This document shows positions 26,155 to 38,065 of a stretch of 64,000 nucleotides of DNA, one piece after another. The notes under the pieces are model-generated. The model made no database searches. It saw only the letters and a list, made by a program, of their open reading frames with translations, and had not been told where the DNA came from. The stretch spans positions 1,116,001 to 1,180,000 of the forward strand of contig JAKNDB010000098.1 in the NCBI GenBank assembly GCA_024305405.1, given 5' to 3'. This DNA is from Dirofilaria immitis (taxonomy: Eukaryota > Nematoda > Chromadorea > Rhabditida > Onchocercidae). The translations under genes and the position numbers were made by a program. Every line of letters begins with the position of its first letter. The first letter of the stretch is position 1.

Positions 26155-27173
26155 TTTGTTTCCTCACGAATTAAGCTTGACAATCTGAAATCGATACATC
26201 CATCAAATTTATTATTAAATTTTTATTTGATAATATGATAAAATGAATGATTGAATTATCAATCGAAAAATAAGCAAAATAAATTTCAGAAAAATTCAAT
26301 TCTGATATTTACCCATAATTCGATATTATCATCAACGATTGAATTTTAGTAATATAATAAATAACATGGAAATTTCCTCATAAAATTTTTTGTTAGATAA
26401 ATTAATTATAGATTAATTAATGAAATTAAAAATTAAATCAATCAACTAAAGGAATATTTTTCGGCGATAAATTTCTAGAATTGGAATTGAAATACCCTAA
26501 TCAATTAGTCAAATTGCTCGGATTAAATTTGATTATATTTTAGAATAAAATTCTTAAACATGCACACTTTTATCAATTATTATGTTGATATATTTGATTG
26601 ATAATATTACTTGCTTTATACTTCTATTTAAATGATTATATTAACCCTTCAACTTTGAAACACACACTCTTATAGTAAAATAACAACAAATTAGAAATTG
26701 AAGAGAAATCAGCGAATTATTTTAAAAGGAAATTTATAAATAATTTTTTTAAAGAAATTTGCAGATCCTAATTATAGCAAAATGGAAGGAAATGAAATTT
26801 ATAATAATAACAGAAATATCGATTAATTTATTTTTTAAGTTTCTATTTAATAATTACAAAATTTATATGATAATTAATGTGCTAGATGATATAAAAATAA
26901 TCTTATTACTTGAATAGCATTTCTAGGCTGTAACAATATCTATGCAACTTTTATGACATTTTATAAGCAAATCTTTAATTGATATATTCTTGGAATGATG
27001 ATAATGAAAAGGGAAGAAAGAAAAAAATAATCATTAGATTATAAGATGCTGTGGGAGATATAAGTCGACGAAAAACTCCTGCATAACTGACAGGAATAAA
27101 TAAACGAATAATTTTAGCCATAATTATTAAACTATTGATAATTAGAAAAGAAACGATAATAGTAATGATAAGT

Positions 27174-27300
27174 GATGACGACGATGATGATGATGGTGGT
27201 GATGATGTTGCTGATGATGATGATGATGATGATGATGATGACGATGATGATGATGATAATGATAATGGTGATGATGTTGCTGATGATGACGTTGATATCT
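27174..27300. repeat. (GAT)n imperfect microsatellite
   Basis: GAT/GAC/GGT triplets over about 125 bases. The minus-strand poly-Ile open frame here is a repeat artefact. Confidence 0.9.
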
Positions 27301-27639
27301 ATTGATGATAAAAATGTCATGTAATCTGAGAAAAGATCAAAGAAGATTGCTCAAGAATAGAGCTTATATATCAGTGATTTATTTAAAAAGAAAAAATACA
27401 TATGTATATATCAGATTTCCTAGATAATTTATTAGTTGAAATTCATCACAAATCACTATTTGATAATTTGATATTCTTAATGAGATAGTTTTTGATAATT
27501 TGATATTCTTAATCATCATTGATATAAAATAAAACAAGTGGTCAATGTCCAATGAATATGATATTGATCTATAACTTTGCTCCATGACAAACATCCTAAT
27601 TAAAACTAATTTTTTGATCGTAAGAAAGAAGAAATAAAA

Positions 27640-27950
27640 TTGAACGACCTGTTTAGCCAAACCTGGTTACCTAGAAGTTTAAACTTTTCGTATAATAAAA
27701 ATAATTTGCTATAATTTGAAACCGAATGACTTGCTTAGCTAAGCCTGGATGACCTGGTTGGCTAGAAGTTTAAACTTTTCATATGTTAAAAATAATTTGC
27801 TGTAAGTTGAAATTGAATAACCTATTTAAATTGATCTGGATGACCTGGTTAGCTAGAAGTTCAAATTTTTCATATTAATAGGTAAGCTATAATTTGTAAC
27901 TGAATAACCTACTGAGCTAACAGTTTAAACTTCATATAAGTCAAAAATAA
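27640..27950. repeat. ~91-bp degenerate tandem repeat
   Basis: The landmark CTAGAAGTTTAAACTTTT starts near 27671, 27762 and 27853, spaced 91 bases, and a fourth decayed copy follows. Each unit also carries a GACCTGGTTAGC-like segment. Confidence 0.8.
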
Positions 27951-28185
27951 TTGCTTACTGAAGCATTAAAAATACGTAAACTACTAGTGATAGCAAAAAC
28001 TTATCCCGTATTTATCAAACCATAATAAACTTGGATTGAACTACGGAAAAATGAATGTTGAAGAGAAGCCTAAATAAGCCTCATTTCTTTAAAAGGTAAA
28101 GGACTTCATTTTTCCTTTTTTTACGAAGCCATTTCGAGAATTGAATTCACTCAATATTATAATAAGCGTTTAAAAAAGAAGCTTA

Positions 28186-28228
28186 AGCTTATATATATAT
28201 GTATATGTATATGTATATGTATATGCAT
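28186..28228. repeat. (TATATG)n simple repeat
   Basis: An alternating TA/TG hexamer run ending GCATATGAGG. Confidence 0.85.
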
Positions 28229-31200
28229 ATGAGGATTTGTGCTTTTTTTTGTTTTTAATGATTTCGAATATTTAATGTTATTTAAAATATTTTAAGTGAT
28301 AATCTAAAGAATGATAAAAATGATTGATAAATAATTAATGCTAATATTTAATCTGCAATCAGTCTATTTTTTTTTGTTTTTTCCAAATAAATTCTTCTTC
28401 TAAGAATTACTGATTAATTTTAATTTTATGTAACATTTATTATGCTTGCAGTGAAAATTGATAATTTATTTTTTCCTTTTTAAAATATTAATTAGCTGAT
28501 TGAAAAATAGACAGATTTCTCATTTTTGTCTCAACACTTCAAATTTCGATTATTCAATAACAATTCATCAACTTTAATGAGAAAAAAATAGTTCAAATAT
28601 TTTAGAAAATTTATTTCACAATTTTTAATTTATATATATATATATATACATATATTCAATTTGCAAATGTTTCAAGCCATTTATTTAATTATAAATTTCT
28701 AATTTCTTTTTCGATTTTTATAATTTCAGTAAAAATAAAAAAAAAAAGATGTAACAATTGAAGATATCATAAAAGTAGAAGGAAAAAAAGGAAAATTTTT
28801 ATCAAAAAATTTAATAATATTAAATTTTGTACAAATTCAAATGATAGCTAATATTAGTTCATCGTGTATAATTCAAAATATAATATTTCAAATTTTTCTT
28901 TTTTGCAGAATATATCAATAAAATATCAATAATGATCATGAGTATAATCAATATTAACAGATAAGATAAGAAAGAGGATAAAAAATTGGAAAAAAGGCTT
29001 ATGCAACGAAGGGCAAAAAGGCATTTTGCTATAATGAAAATTTGTCGAGAATCTTTAATTCTTGAGAATTATTGCCAATATGAAAAGATATCATGTTTCA
29101 ATCATTTGTGACCACTAATTGAAAGTTGCAAATTATTTTAAAGATTCTCTATAAATAAATATAACAAAATAATCATTTAATTCTAAGCGTGTGAATATTA
29201 TGAAATTAGATATATGATATAATATCAAATTTATTTTTATCAGAAAATACTAAAAGACTACAATTGTAGGTTTTTCCCACTTTTGCATTTTACAATACTA
29301 AATTATTTTCACACATATTTGTCAAAGAGCTATGTTAATATCTTTATATTGCTAAAATAAAAATTTATAAATTCTAAAAGTTTTTGCATTTCAAAAAGAA
29401 CGAATGTAATTATTGGGGTAATATGAAATTTTGAAATGATCACTTTTGTGAGAATTTTTACGAAAAAATTAATGAAAATTCAGATTCTCTCGACAACAAT
29501 GTTTATTTCGTAATGATCTATTTTTATTGAAGCAAAATTAATTCAGGTTAAAGAATAATAGCATAATATAAAGATATCATAAAAATTTCATCAGGTTGCT
29601 AGATAGATGATTAAGACAGGTGTAATTTCATTAGCAATATCATTTGAGAAGGAATCATTTAAATCTTATGATCGAATAAATGATTTTTATTTAACATCGC
29701 TAACTTTTTGCGACCTTGTAAACATTTATGATCTCAACTAATTTTTAATTTAATCAAATTAGATAGGATCTCACAAATGAATTAATAAACTTTTATCTGA
29801 ACTTGTATGATAAAAGTAACAAGCAGAAATATGATAATTAACGAACAAGACATTATTTGTATTATCAATGGGATTGTTCTAAAACTTCTATCATAAGTAT
29901 TGTATGATAGTTAAGTTTGATGATTTAAAATAAAAAAGAAGTCATTTATTCGATTTAAATAATTTTCGCTATAAATGATTGCTGTTGGGAAGGAAATTAT
30001 ATAAAAATTTGAAATTAAAATTGGAAATTATTCAATTAACTTTAGTAATATATAAGTAATTTAAATTTTTGAAATCAAAAATCTTTAAAATGGAACATTT
30101 TGATAAAGAAACGAAAATATGAGAAGAAATAATTTTCTCTTCCACATCTATTATCCAACAATTTTTATCATCTTATCATAAATTTGCTGCGAACTGATAA
30201 AAAAGCAAAAGATAAATTTTACAATTTCAAGCTTAAATAAAATGTGTTATTTATTAATAATAATAGTAATAATGTATAGAAAATTAATTACAAAACTCTA
30301 TGATAATAATGAAAATAAATGAAATATGTGCTTGCATAGTATTTTCATTTTCAATTTCATACTTAATAGATCGATTGATGAGCGATGATAAAAAAATCAT
30401 TATCCGGCTTATCATTTTTGTTTAATTGTTTCTTTATTTTATTTTTCATTTTATCTTAATAATCAGCTGTTTTCGATTTTTTGCTCAATACAACAGTTAC
30501 AAAGGTTTTTTTAAGAAAAAATTTATGAAGGTTCATTCTCGAAAGCGTTTGTCATAAATGAAATTCGAAAGAACAGCCTGAATTATGAAATAATTCAGAA
30601 GTATGAAATTATGATGTAATAATAGTATGTAAAGCAATTTAACAACGAAATAAATAAGAATTTATAAAATATTTTGTTTGAAAACGATTTTTGCAAATCA
30701 TTTTGGAATTTTTAAAAGTTTTTTTTCCTAAATGAGTTTATAAGTATATAATTCAAAATATTTCAACAGCGAAACGATTTTAATATTTTAATTTATTAAC
30801 TCATATACAAATTCAAAATAAAAATTTGTCTTCAAAATAAAATGAAAAGAGGAAAAAATTGTTTAAATAATAAAAGACAAAAATAATTTGATGTTCGTCG
30901 AGAATATTTTTATTTTAATAAGTAAATAAAATTTAATATTGTCGAGAATATTTTATGACAATAAATAAATAAAATTTGATATCGTCAGAAATGTTTTATA
31001 ATGGTAAGTAAATATTTTAATAATTTTTTACTATTTTTTTTTCAAAAAATAATACGATATTTTTGGGAGTATTTTTATGTCAATAAGTAAATATATTATA
31101 AACTTTTAACAACGTTTTAAAGTTTTGAGTTTTTCATTCGCATTTATACATATTAATTGATAAGTTATCTAAATGTTATAAAAAATTGATGAGTTTTAAA

Positions 31201-32274
31201 AAATAATTAAATCCTAGAATGCTTTCATTGTTCATTTCAATAAAAATTGCAATTTTTTTAAAAGTAATTTATCATTATTTATTGAATACAAATTGAGATT
31301 ACTGTAAAATATTTTTCAACGGAAAACGTGAAAATTTATGAGTTGTAAATTTATTATTAATCATTATTTGGAAGTAGAATTGTTCAAAAATGCGTGGAAT
31401 TCTCGTAAAGTGCAATTTCAGGTCATTTCCTGATTTATAAAAATTTAAACTTTTTAGACTAAATACACTGATACAGATTCAGAATCAGAATAAACTGTAC
31501 TGAACTTAATCTATTAAGTTCATTTTCTGAATAGATTTGAGCGAATATTAAATACTTGTTATTATTAGCATAAATTATGGAATACGGTATAGTGAAGAAT
31601 TTTTTCTATATTGTAAATGTATGATTAAAGATTATTAACGAACACCACAGTAATCTTTCAGTTTTTAATTTAATGAAAAAATATACAGTAGTTTATTTTT
31701 TTTTCTGTCCAAGTGTAATAGTTTTTATGCGATTTTCCAAAATTTATATAACATTCGATTCTACCAAAACAATTGCAAAATTATTTAATTGCTAAAACAT
31801 TGAACATTTTTAAAAATAATAAATAAAACATTTTAAATTTACAGTATGCTTTGCTGATGTGAAGCGTTACTGCAAAATATAAAAATCTAACGCTAAAACA
31901 ATTCCACCGTGATGATAAGGAAACGAAAATGAGATGTAAGCTTCTTTGTATCATATTAAAATACATCTATTATATTCAATTTTAATTCATAGTTGAATTA
32001 CAGTATTCTGACAAGTTGATCAGCTTTTAGCTTATACTGTAGCAATAATAATTGCTAAAAATTCATAAAATTGTAGTTGCTCTCAGGTAAGCAATTTATT
32101 GTAATTTCGTAATTTTCTTCTGCATCTTTCTGGTTAGTTAAATTGAAATCAAAATAGATTTCTATTTTACAAATATTTGCTTATCAAATGATAGTAGCTG
32201 ATGATGCATCAACAGATTGATTATCAAGTTGAAGTTAACATATTTAAATTTGCAAATATAGCTAACTGATTAAA

Positions 32275-33069
32275 TCACATCACAGTACGATTGACTATCA
32301 TTTGTAACTGAACTGCTAATGAATCTTTGAAGATTTGTTCATGACTCTTGTTATCATAAACTTTTTCACCATGTTGACCAAATATTCGAGCAGTTACCTG
32401 AATTAATCGCAAACACCAATAAATCTTATTGAATGAATTATAATTTACAGCTTAATTTTAGATATAAGCTAATAATTTATCTAAGAATTGTTGATAAAAT
32501 CTTACTAAATACATCTCACAAATTTCAAATATAAACCATGAAATCAATTTAATTTATTAATAATTTTAGATGAAAATAAATTAATAAAATTCTTTTTTTC
32601 GCTTCAATTAATATTATCTAATTCCTATTACAAAATTTTATTAATATCTGAGGAATTAAAGCATTGATTTTTTATAGTATTATCATTATCATTATTATCT
32701 AATTAGGCTAATTTGTGATAAGCATAAATTAAAAATTTTTAAATAATAAAATAAATGAAATAATACTTTGCCACAAATATCATATCCAATGACTTGATCA
32801 GTTTTACTATAAATTGTAAATATATATCGTCCCTCATATCCTATGAACGAATTAATATCCTATAAATAAGCAAAGATTTATTATTAAATCAAAATAATTT
32901 TAGAAATGTCTAAAAATATTGATAAATCATTTTTCTTTTTTTTATTTCTAACCGTTAAAAAGCGCTTTCTTCTGGACATAAACCGGAAAAAAGACCATTT
33001 ATTCGATTACAAATAGGTAATAAACCAAACATACATGCTGGAATATTAGTTTGACCAATCTGAATATTA

Positions 33070-33155
<86 letters not shown>

Positions 33156-34046
33156 TAATATATATATTTGTAAATTACAAGAAAGAAAAATTAAAAATTC
33201 CGATTCAATCAAAATTTGTTAAAGATCACGAATTGATCATTTGGAAAATTTCTATTGAAAACCTTATAATTAACACCATGATTTGGTCCAGCAACACCAA
33301 TAAATGTATCAATCGAAGTTGTTAATGGATTTCCAAGATTCTCATTAGTATCTACGCATAAACCTGAAATATGCAAATTATTTGAAGCAAAAAAGAAAAC
33401 AGAAAGATCAAAGATTCAAACATTTAAAAGTATTTCTTTTTTCAAAAGATTTGAAATAATTATTCTAAAAAAATTTCTAAGAAATAAAAGATATCAAAAG
33501 AAAATTAAAAGAGTAAAGATCAAAACTGGGAAGGAAAATAATGATGCTAGTATTTCTATTATTAAATGTGCTCATACATTCAATTAAATATAAAACTTTT
33601 TCCAGCCATAAATATATTTAGCAAAAGTTCGAATTGTATTTTCGATAAATAATTTGCTAACCAAACATTGATCGGATAAATAAACAAATAACTGATAAAA
33701 TCAATAAAGAATAAATTAATGATCTCATTAATTTTATAACTAAATAATTAGAAGACAAATCATTTAATTAGTCCCGTAGATCGAGGTCTAATCGTTGGCA
33801 AATTATTTTTCGACTTTCCTTGAACGTTTCATGAATTATCGAAGCATTGCATTAATGATGGCTTAGTCAAAATAACTAATATAAATAAAATCGATTAGAA
33901 TTGGATATATATCGGAAAAAACAATGGAATAAAATTTTATTATCCTTTCTCGAGATAGTTTCCCGAGTCATGATTATATTAAATTCTATCAATCAATGAT
34001 GCATTGATGCAGTAATAAGTGTAAATAAAGTAAGCTGATTATGATT

Positions 34047-34102
<56 letters not shown>

Positions 34103-35390
34103 GAAAAAAACAATAAATAATTAAAATTTAATTTAATACCTCCTAAGATAGCTTTTCGAGCTAAAGGTACTCCTAACGAAAATGCGATGACATTAACTGC
34201 ACGATCAGTATACAAACTTACAGCTACAATTAATGCTCGTACCTGAAATTATTTTTTTCTAGAAAAAACTAGAAATTTCATTTATTTACTAGAAATTTCA
34301 TTTATGAAATTTTTTTAAAACAAACATATTTTTAAATGTTATGAAATAATTTTTAATGATAGTAATAATTCAACGTAAAATTGACAAATCATTTGGCTAA
34401 TTTAATTTGATTTTGGCTAATTTAATTTAAAATTATTGGAATATAATTTTATTTTTTTAATTATTTCTAAAATATTTCCACAATTTCATCTACAAAGATT
34501 ATTAGCCAATTCAATATCTTTTTCAATAAAATATTTCATAATTAAAAAAATTATTTAAAAAAAATTAAATCAATATCATATCAAACAATAAATGAATTTT
34601 TAGACTATTTGATTTTATCAGTGGAATTAAAAAATCAATAAATAAGCTATCATTTTTACCTGTTTGACATATTGGCAGTCCATCGTATATTTTGCCCACT
34701 GTAATGGATTACCTTCTGCTCCATTAGCATACGTTGTCGCATATAATTCAGACCAATCGTAACCAGAACTTCTGAATATTATGAACATTTGAAAAACAGT
34801 AGTAGGCAATTTTAACAATTTTATACCTTAAAATTTTTGACTTACAAAAAACATACAAAAAAAACTTGCACCAACAAGTGGTTGTTCTCCAGCAGTATTT
34901 GAGGAACCATGCACAAAAACTATCGGATTCCTCAGCAGCTTCTGATTCCGATATCGTTTACCACCAAATGAACCTAATGGGCCTAAGTCTGGCCTAAATT
35001 ATTGTTATTATTTCTTTCTTTATTAGATCATTAACAAACTAATATAGGTATTAGTAAAATTACCAACAATCTAATTTTGTCAATTCTATTATTTAAATTA
35101 GAGCCTTTTTTAATTGATCCATCTAAACGTAAAATCTTTTATTGATAGTACAGTTCAAGATAGAAGAAAATATTACATATATTAGCAAACATTATTTGAA
35201 CTTTCAATTTATGATTAATGAAGAGCTAGTTAAATTAAAAATTTTTATTTAATTTGACAAATCTTTTCTACCTATCTAGTTTTTGTTGTACGTCATATCC
35301 ATAAACTTGTATAAGCCAAGAATTGAAATCATTCGTAAAATATGCATTAATTAGTCGAATAAGTTCACAGAATAATATCTCTTTCAACAT
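32275..35390 (-). CDS. Class 2 lipase family protein (one apparent missing base)
   Basis: An alpha/beta hydrolase of the nematode lipase class 2 family, predicted triacylglycerol or ester hydrolase. Exons: 35390-35272, 34993-34856, 34771-34660, 34242-34140, 33363-33263, 33059-32953, 32859-32767, 32397-32275. About 298 residues; phases agree at every join. Landmarks in order: RPDLGPLGSFGGKRYR, PIVFVHGSSNTAGEQ (oxyanion region), GYDWSELYATTYANG, nucleophile Ser in VIAFSLGVPLARKAILGG, GVAGPNHGVNY, probable acid in YSKTDQVIGYDICGK and probable catalytic His in KSHEQIF. The first Gly of GxSxG is Ala, as in some bacterial lipases of the same Pfam group. Exon 6 runs into TAA at a T5 run (32957-32961 on +). 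One more T gives ESAFLTDINSF and restores phase. An acceptor CAATTTTTAG precedes the ATG by four bases. No clear signal peptide is visible, so a spliced upstream exon remains possible. Confidence 0.9.
33067..33153. repeat. (TTA)n microsatellite inside a lipase intron
   Basis: About 29 TTA copies. On the coding (minus) strand it reads (AAT)n and ends within ten bases of the AATATTCAG acceptor of exon 6. The poly-Asn open frame here is intronic. Confidence 0.95.
34050..34100. repeat. (AT)n microsatellite inside a lipase intron
   Basis: About 25 AT copies in the intron just downstream (gene sense) of the exon carrying the nucleophile serine. Confidence 0.95.
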
Positions 35391-38065
35391 TTTACTAAAA
35401 ATTGAATATTTTCATACAATCTTTCAGTAAACATTCAGAATTTTGCAATTTTATTTCGAAAACGAAAATTCCAAATAAATTTTAAATGTTTTTTAAGATT
35501 TATTAATTGCTAAAATAATAATCTAGCGATCATAAATATAATAAATGGCAAAAAAATTATTAAAATAAAATTTGCTGAAAATCTTCAAACTAGGTTGGGT
35601 ACGGCAGCCGATAACTGAGCTACAGTATATAGTGGCATACTGTATCATATATATCGATAATCAAAAATATAAAAAATAGTGAAAAATCATTAAAATAGAA
35701 TTTACTAAAATTTTAAAAAACAAGCAAGCCAAAATAAAGGCTGCTCTTTATTTGCAAATAGTTTAATTCAAACTAAGTTAATCGAATTACGATAGTAGCG
35801 ATATACTGTACTTTACATATATACCATATTCTGTTTTTTATACCATATATTTTTTAATGTTTTTTCTTATGCTATGCACTGTTGTTTGCATAAAAATATT
35901 AAAATATTGATTAGATTCAATAAAAAAATGCAATAACTTGCTGACGATTAAGATTTCGGATTAATTTTAATTGATCATTTGTGTTTCGATAAATAAGGAA
36001 AAATTTTAAATGGTATGAAAAAAATTTCAGGATAAAAATTAAAATTTAATTTTGGAAAGAAAAAGAAAAATATATGACAAAGAGAAAATATAGTAAAATT
36101 AATTTCTAAATTAGCAAAATAGTTCAACAAAGCAGAATCTAATCGCGAAGATAATTTAATTCCTATTCAGCTCTTTTGAAATGATACTAACATTTTAATC
36201 TGATTGGAATATAATAATTATTTCAAATAGAAAAATAAAATATTAAGGTATCGCTTGTTAATTTTATTTCATAGCATAAAAGTATGATTAATGACATTTT
36301 CTTTTATGAAATGATGAATAAAAATGATTAAAATTTTTTATACTTCAATTATTCTTTCCTTCTTTGATTTTCATCCTTGCAAATTTACATTTGAAATGAA
36401 AAATCAGATTAAATCAATCGTTCTTGTCAAAATAAAAATTTATCAATATGACATTGTGATATAATACCAAATCAGTATCATTATTTGATATTAATATTCG
36501 TAATATATAAGCAAAGATAAACAATATGATTTAAGCAAAAATTGGAAACGAAATAATTAAAAATAACTAATAAATTTAAATGAGAGAAAATTGAATAAAA
36601 TGAAATTACAATTTTAATATTAAATGAAAATATAATAATCGTAAATTTTTAAATTTCTAACTTTTCTGAATTTTAACGAATCAAATATTTTATAAATAAA
36701 TTGAATAGTTATAGGAGTTGTTGAAATTAAATAATAAAATATTTATTTTTCTTTTGTTCATTTCTCCTTCAGCATCGTCCCATTCGTTTAACAATTAAAT
36801 GACATATTTTACGACATATAATAAATAAATTGATTTTCAATGAATTACATTGAAGTGTAATTCATACAAAGAAAATGATCACTAAATCATTTCGATATGA
36901 GAAATTCATTTTCTAATTGATTTTATCGCCAAATTATCAGTGATACTTTTTTTTGTTGCAAAAATTTCTCGATCAAATCCATAAATTCATTATGACGTAA
37001 GATTTAATTTTTAAAATTTTATAACTCTTATCATAAATAATTGCAATTTTCATATTAAATTATCATTATCATATCAGCCAACTTAAACTATGCCAATGAT
37101 ATCCCAAAAATTGCTGTACAAATTATATAAATTATAATTTTTTTCTTCCAAAATCATCCAAATTTTTTTATTTTAATCTTATCGTTGTTCTTTTTTGATA
37201 AAATATTGGTTGATTTTTAAATAATTTTAAATTTTTACAAATTTAAAATAAAATTTCAAACAATCTTGTCACCAAAAAAAATTCTTATCAACTTTAATTA
37301 ACATTTAAACTTGTTTAATGCAATTTTAAATCAATAATAACAATGAGATAAAAAGTAAACCTGATTCATCAAAATTTAAGAATAATACTAGATGATAGAA
37401 TATGAGTAAATTTAAAATAAGTATTTGAAATTACTTTATTCTACTAGATATGATAAATGATTAAATGATCGATATCTTAGTGAAAAAATTTAAACTATAA
37501 CAAATGATTGAACAGTGAATTGATAATATTGATAATTCTAAAAAGCAAATAACCTATGACTTATTTTGTTAGTAGGTGAATGAGAAAATTGAATGATGAA
37601 ATATCAACCGATACGAAATTAAATACTCGAGTTAGTGCAAGAAGTTTTTTTTCCTTGATAATTAATGTTTTGATCGTTGACCTTTAACTTCTATCTTGAA
37701 ACACTTTCAGCAACGATACACTTAAATGATTCAAGTTTTTTCATATAAGTTTTTTTGATCTGATTCATTTCCTATTCCTTTCCTTCTTTTTTTTCTTCTC
37801 TCTCTCATCATTTTAAATATCACTACTAAAGAGGAATGACAAATTCAAAACATGATACCTTATCAGTAAAAATATCCTTGCTTAAATACATACTATTAAG
37901 CCCTATCAGCAATTATCAATAGTGCATCAAACATTCGGCAATAATTCATTTCTCATAAATCTATCGCAAATTTCATTTCTTTTTGCTGACGCTTTAAAAA
38001 AAAATTATCTTCAAATTATCATCGAAAATCATCATCGAATTTTTAAATAAGCTTGAAATTTAAAA
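35391..38065. other. Divergent intergenic region between lipase and lysozyme-like genes
   Basis: About 2.7 kb that should contain the 5' control regions of both genes. It holds an imperfect palindromic cluster of TACTGTA/TACAGTA motifs at 35622-35650 and 35793-35830. I see no ORF that I can support. Confidence 0.5.

Larger units (their letters stand above)
26155..32274. other. 6-kb gene-poor AT-rich region
   Basis: Contains a GAT-type trinucleotide microsatellite (27174-27300), a ~91-bp tandem repeat (27640-27950), a TATATG hexamer array (28186-28228) and an (AT)n stretch near 28630. The open frames at 27132, 27379 and 31781 (minus strand) are low-complexity or unsupported. I see no gene. 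Confidence 0.55.

Noticed and set aside
27132..27320. Poly-isoleucine open frame
   Set aside because: Translation of the (GAT)n repeat with no other coding signal.
32955..33212. Poly-asparagine protein on the minus strand
   Set aside because: The Asn run is the intronic (AAT)n microsatellite; only the part after the TTCAG acceptor is the real lipase exon 6.
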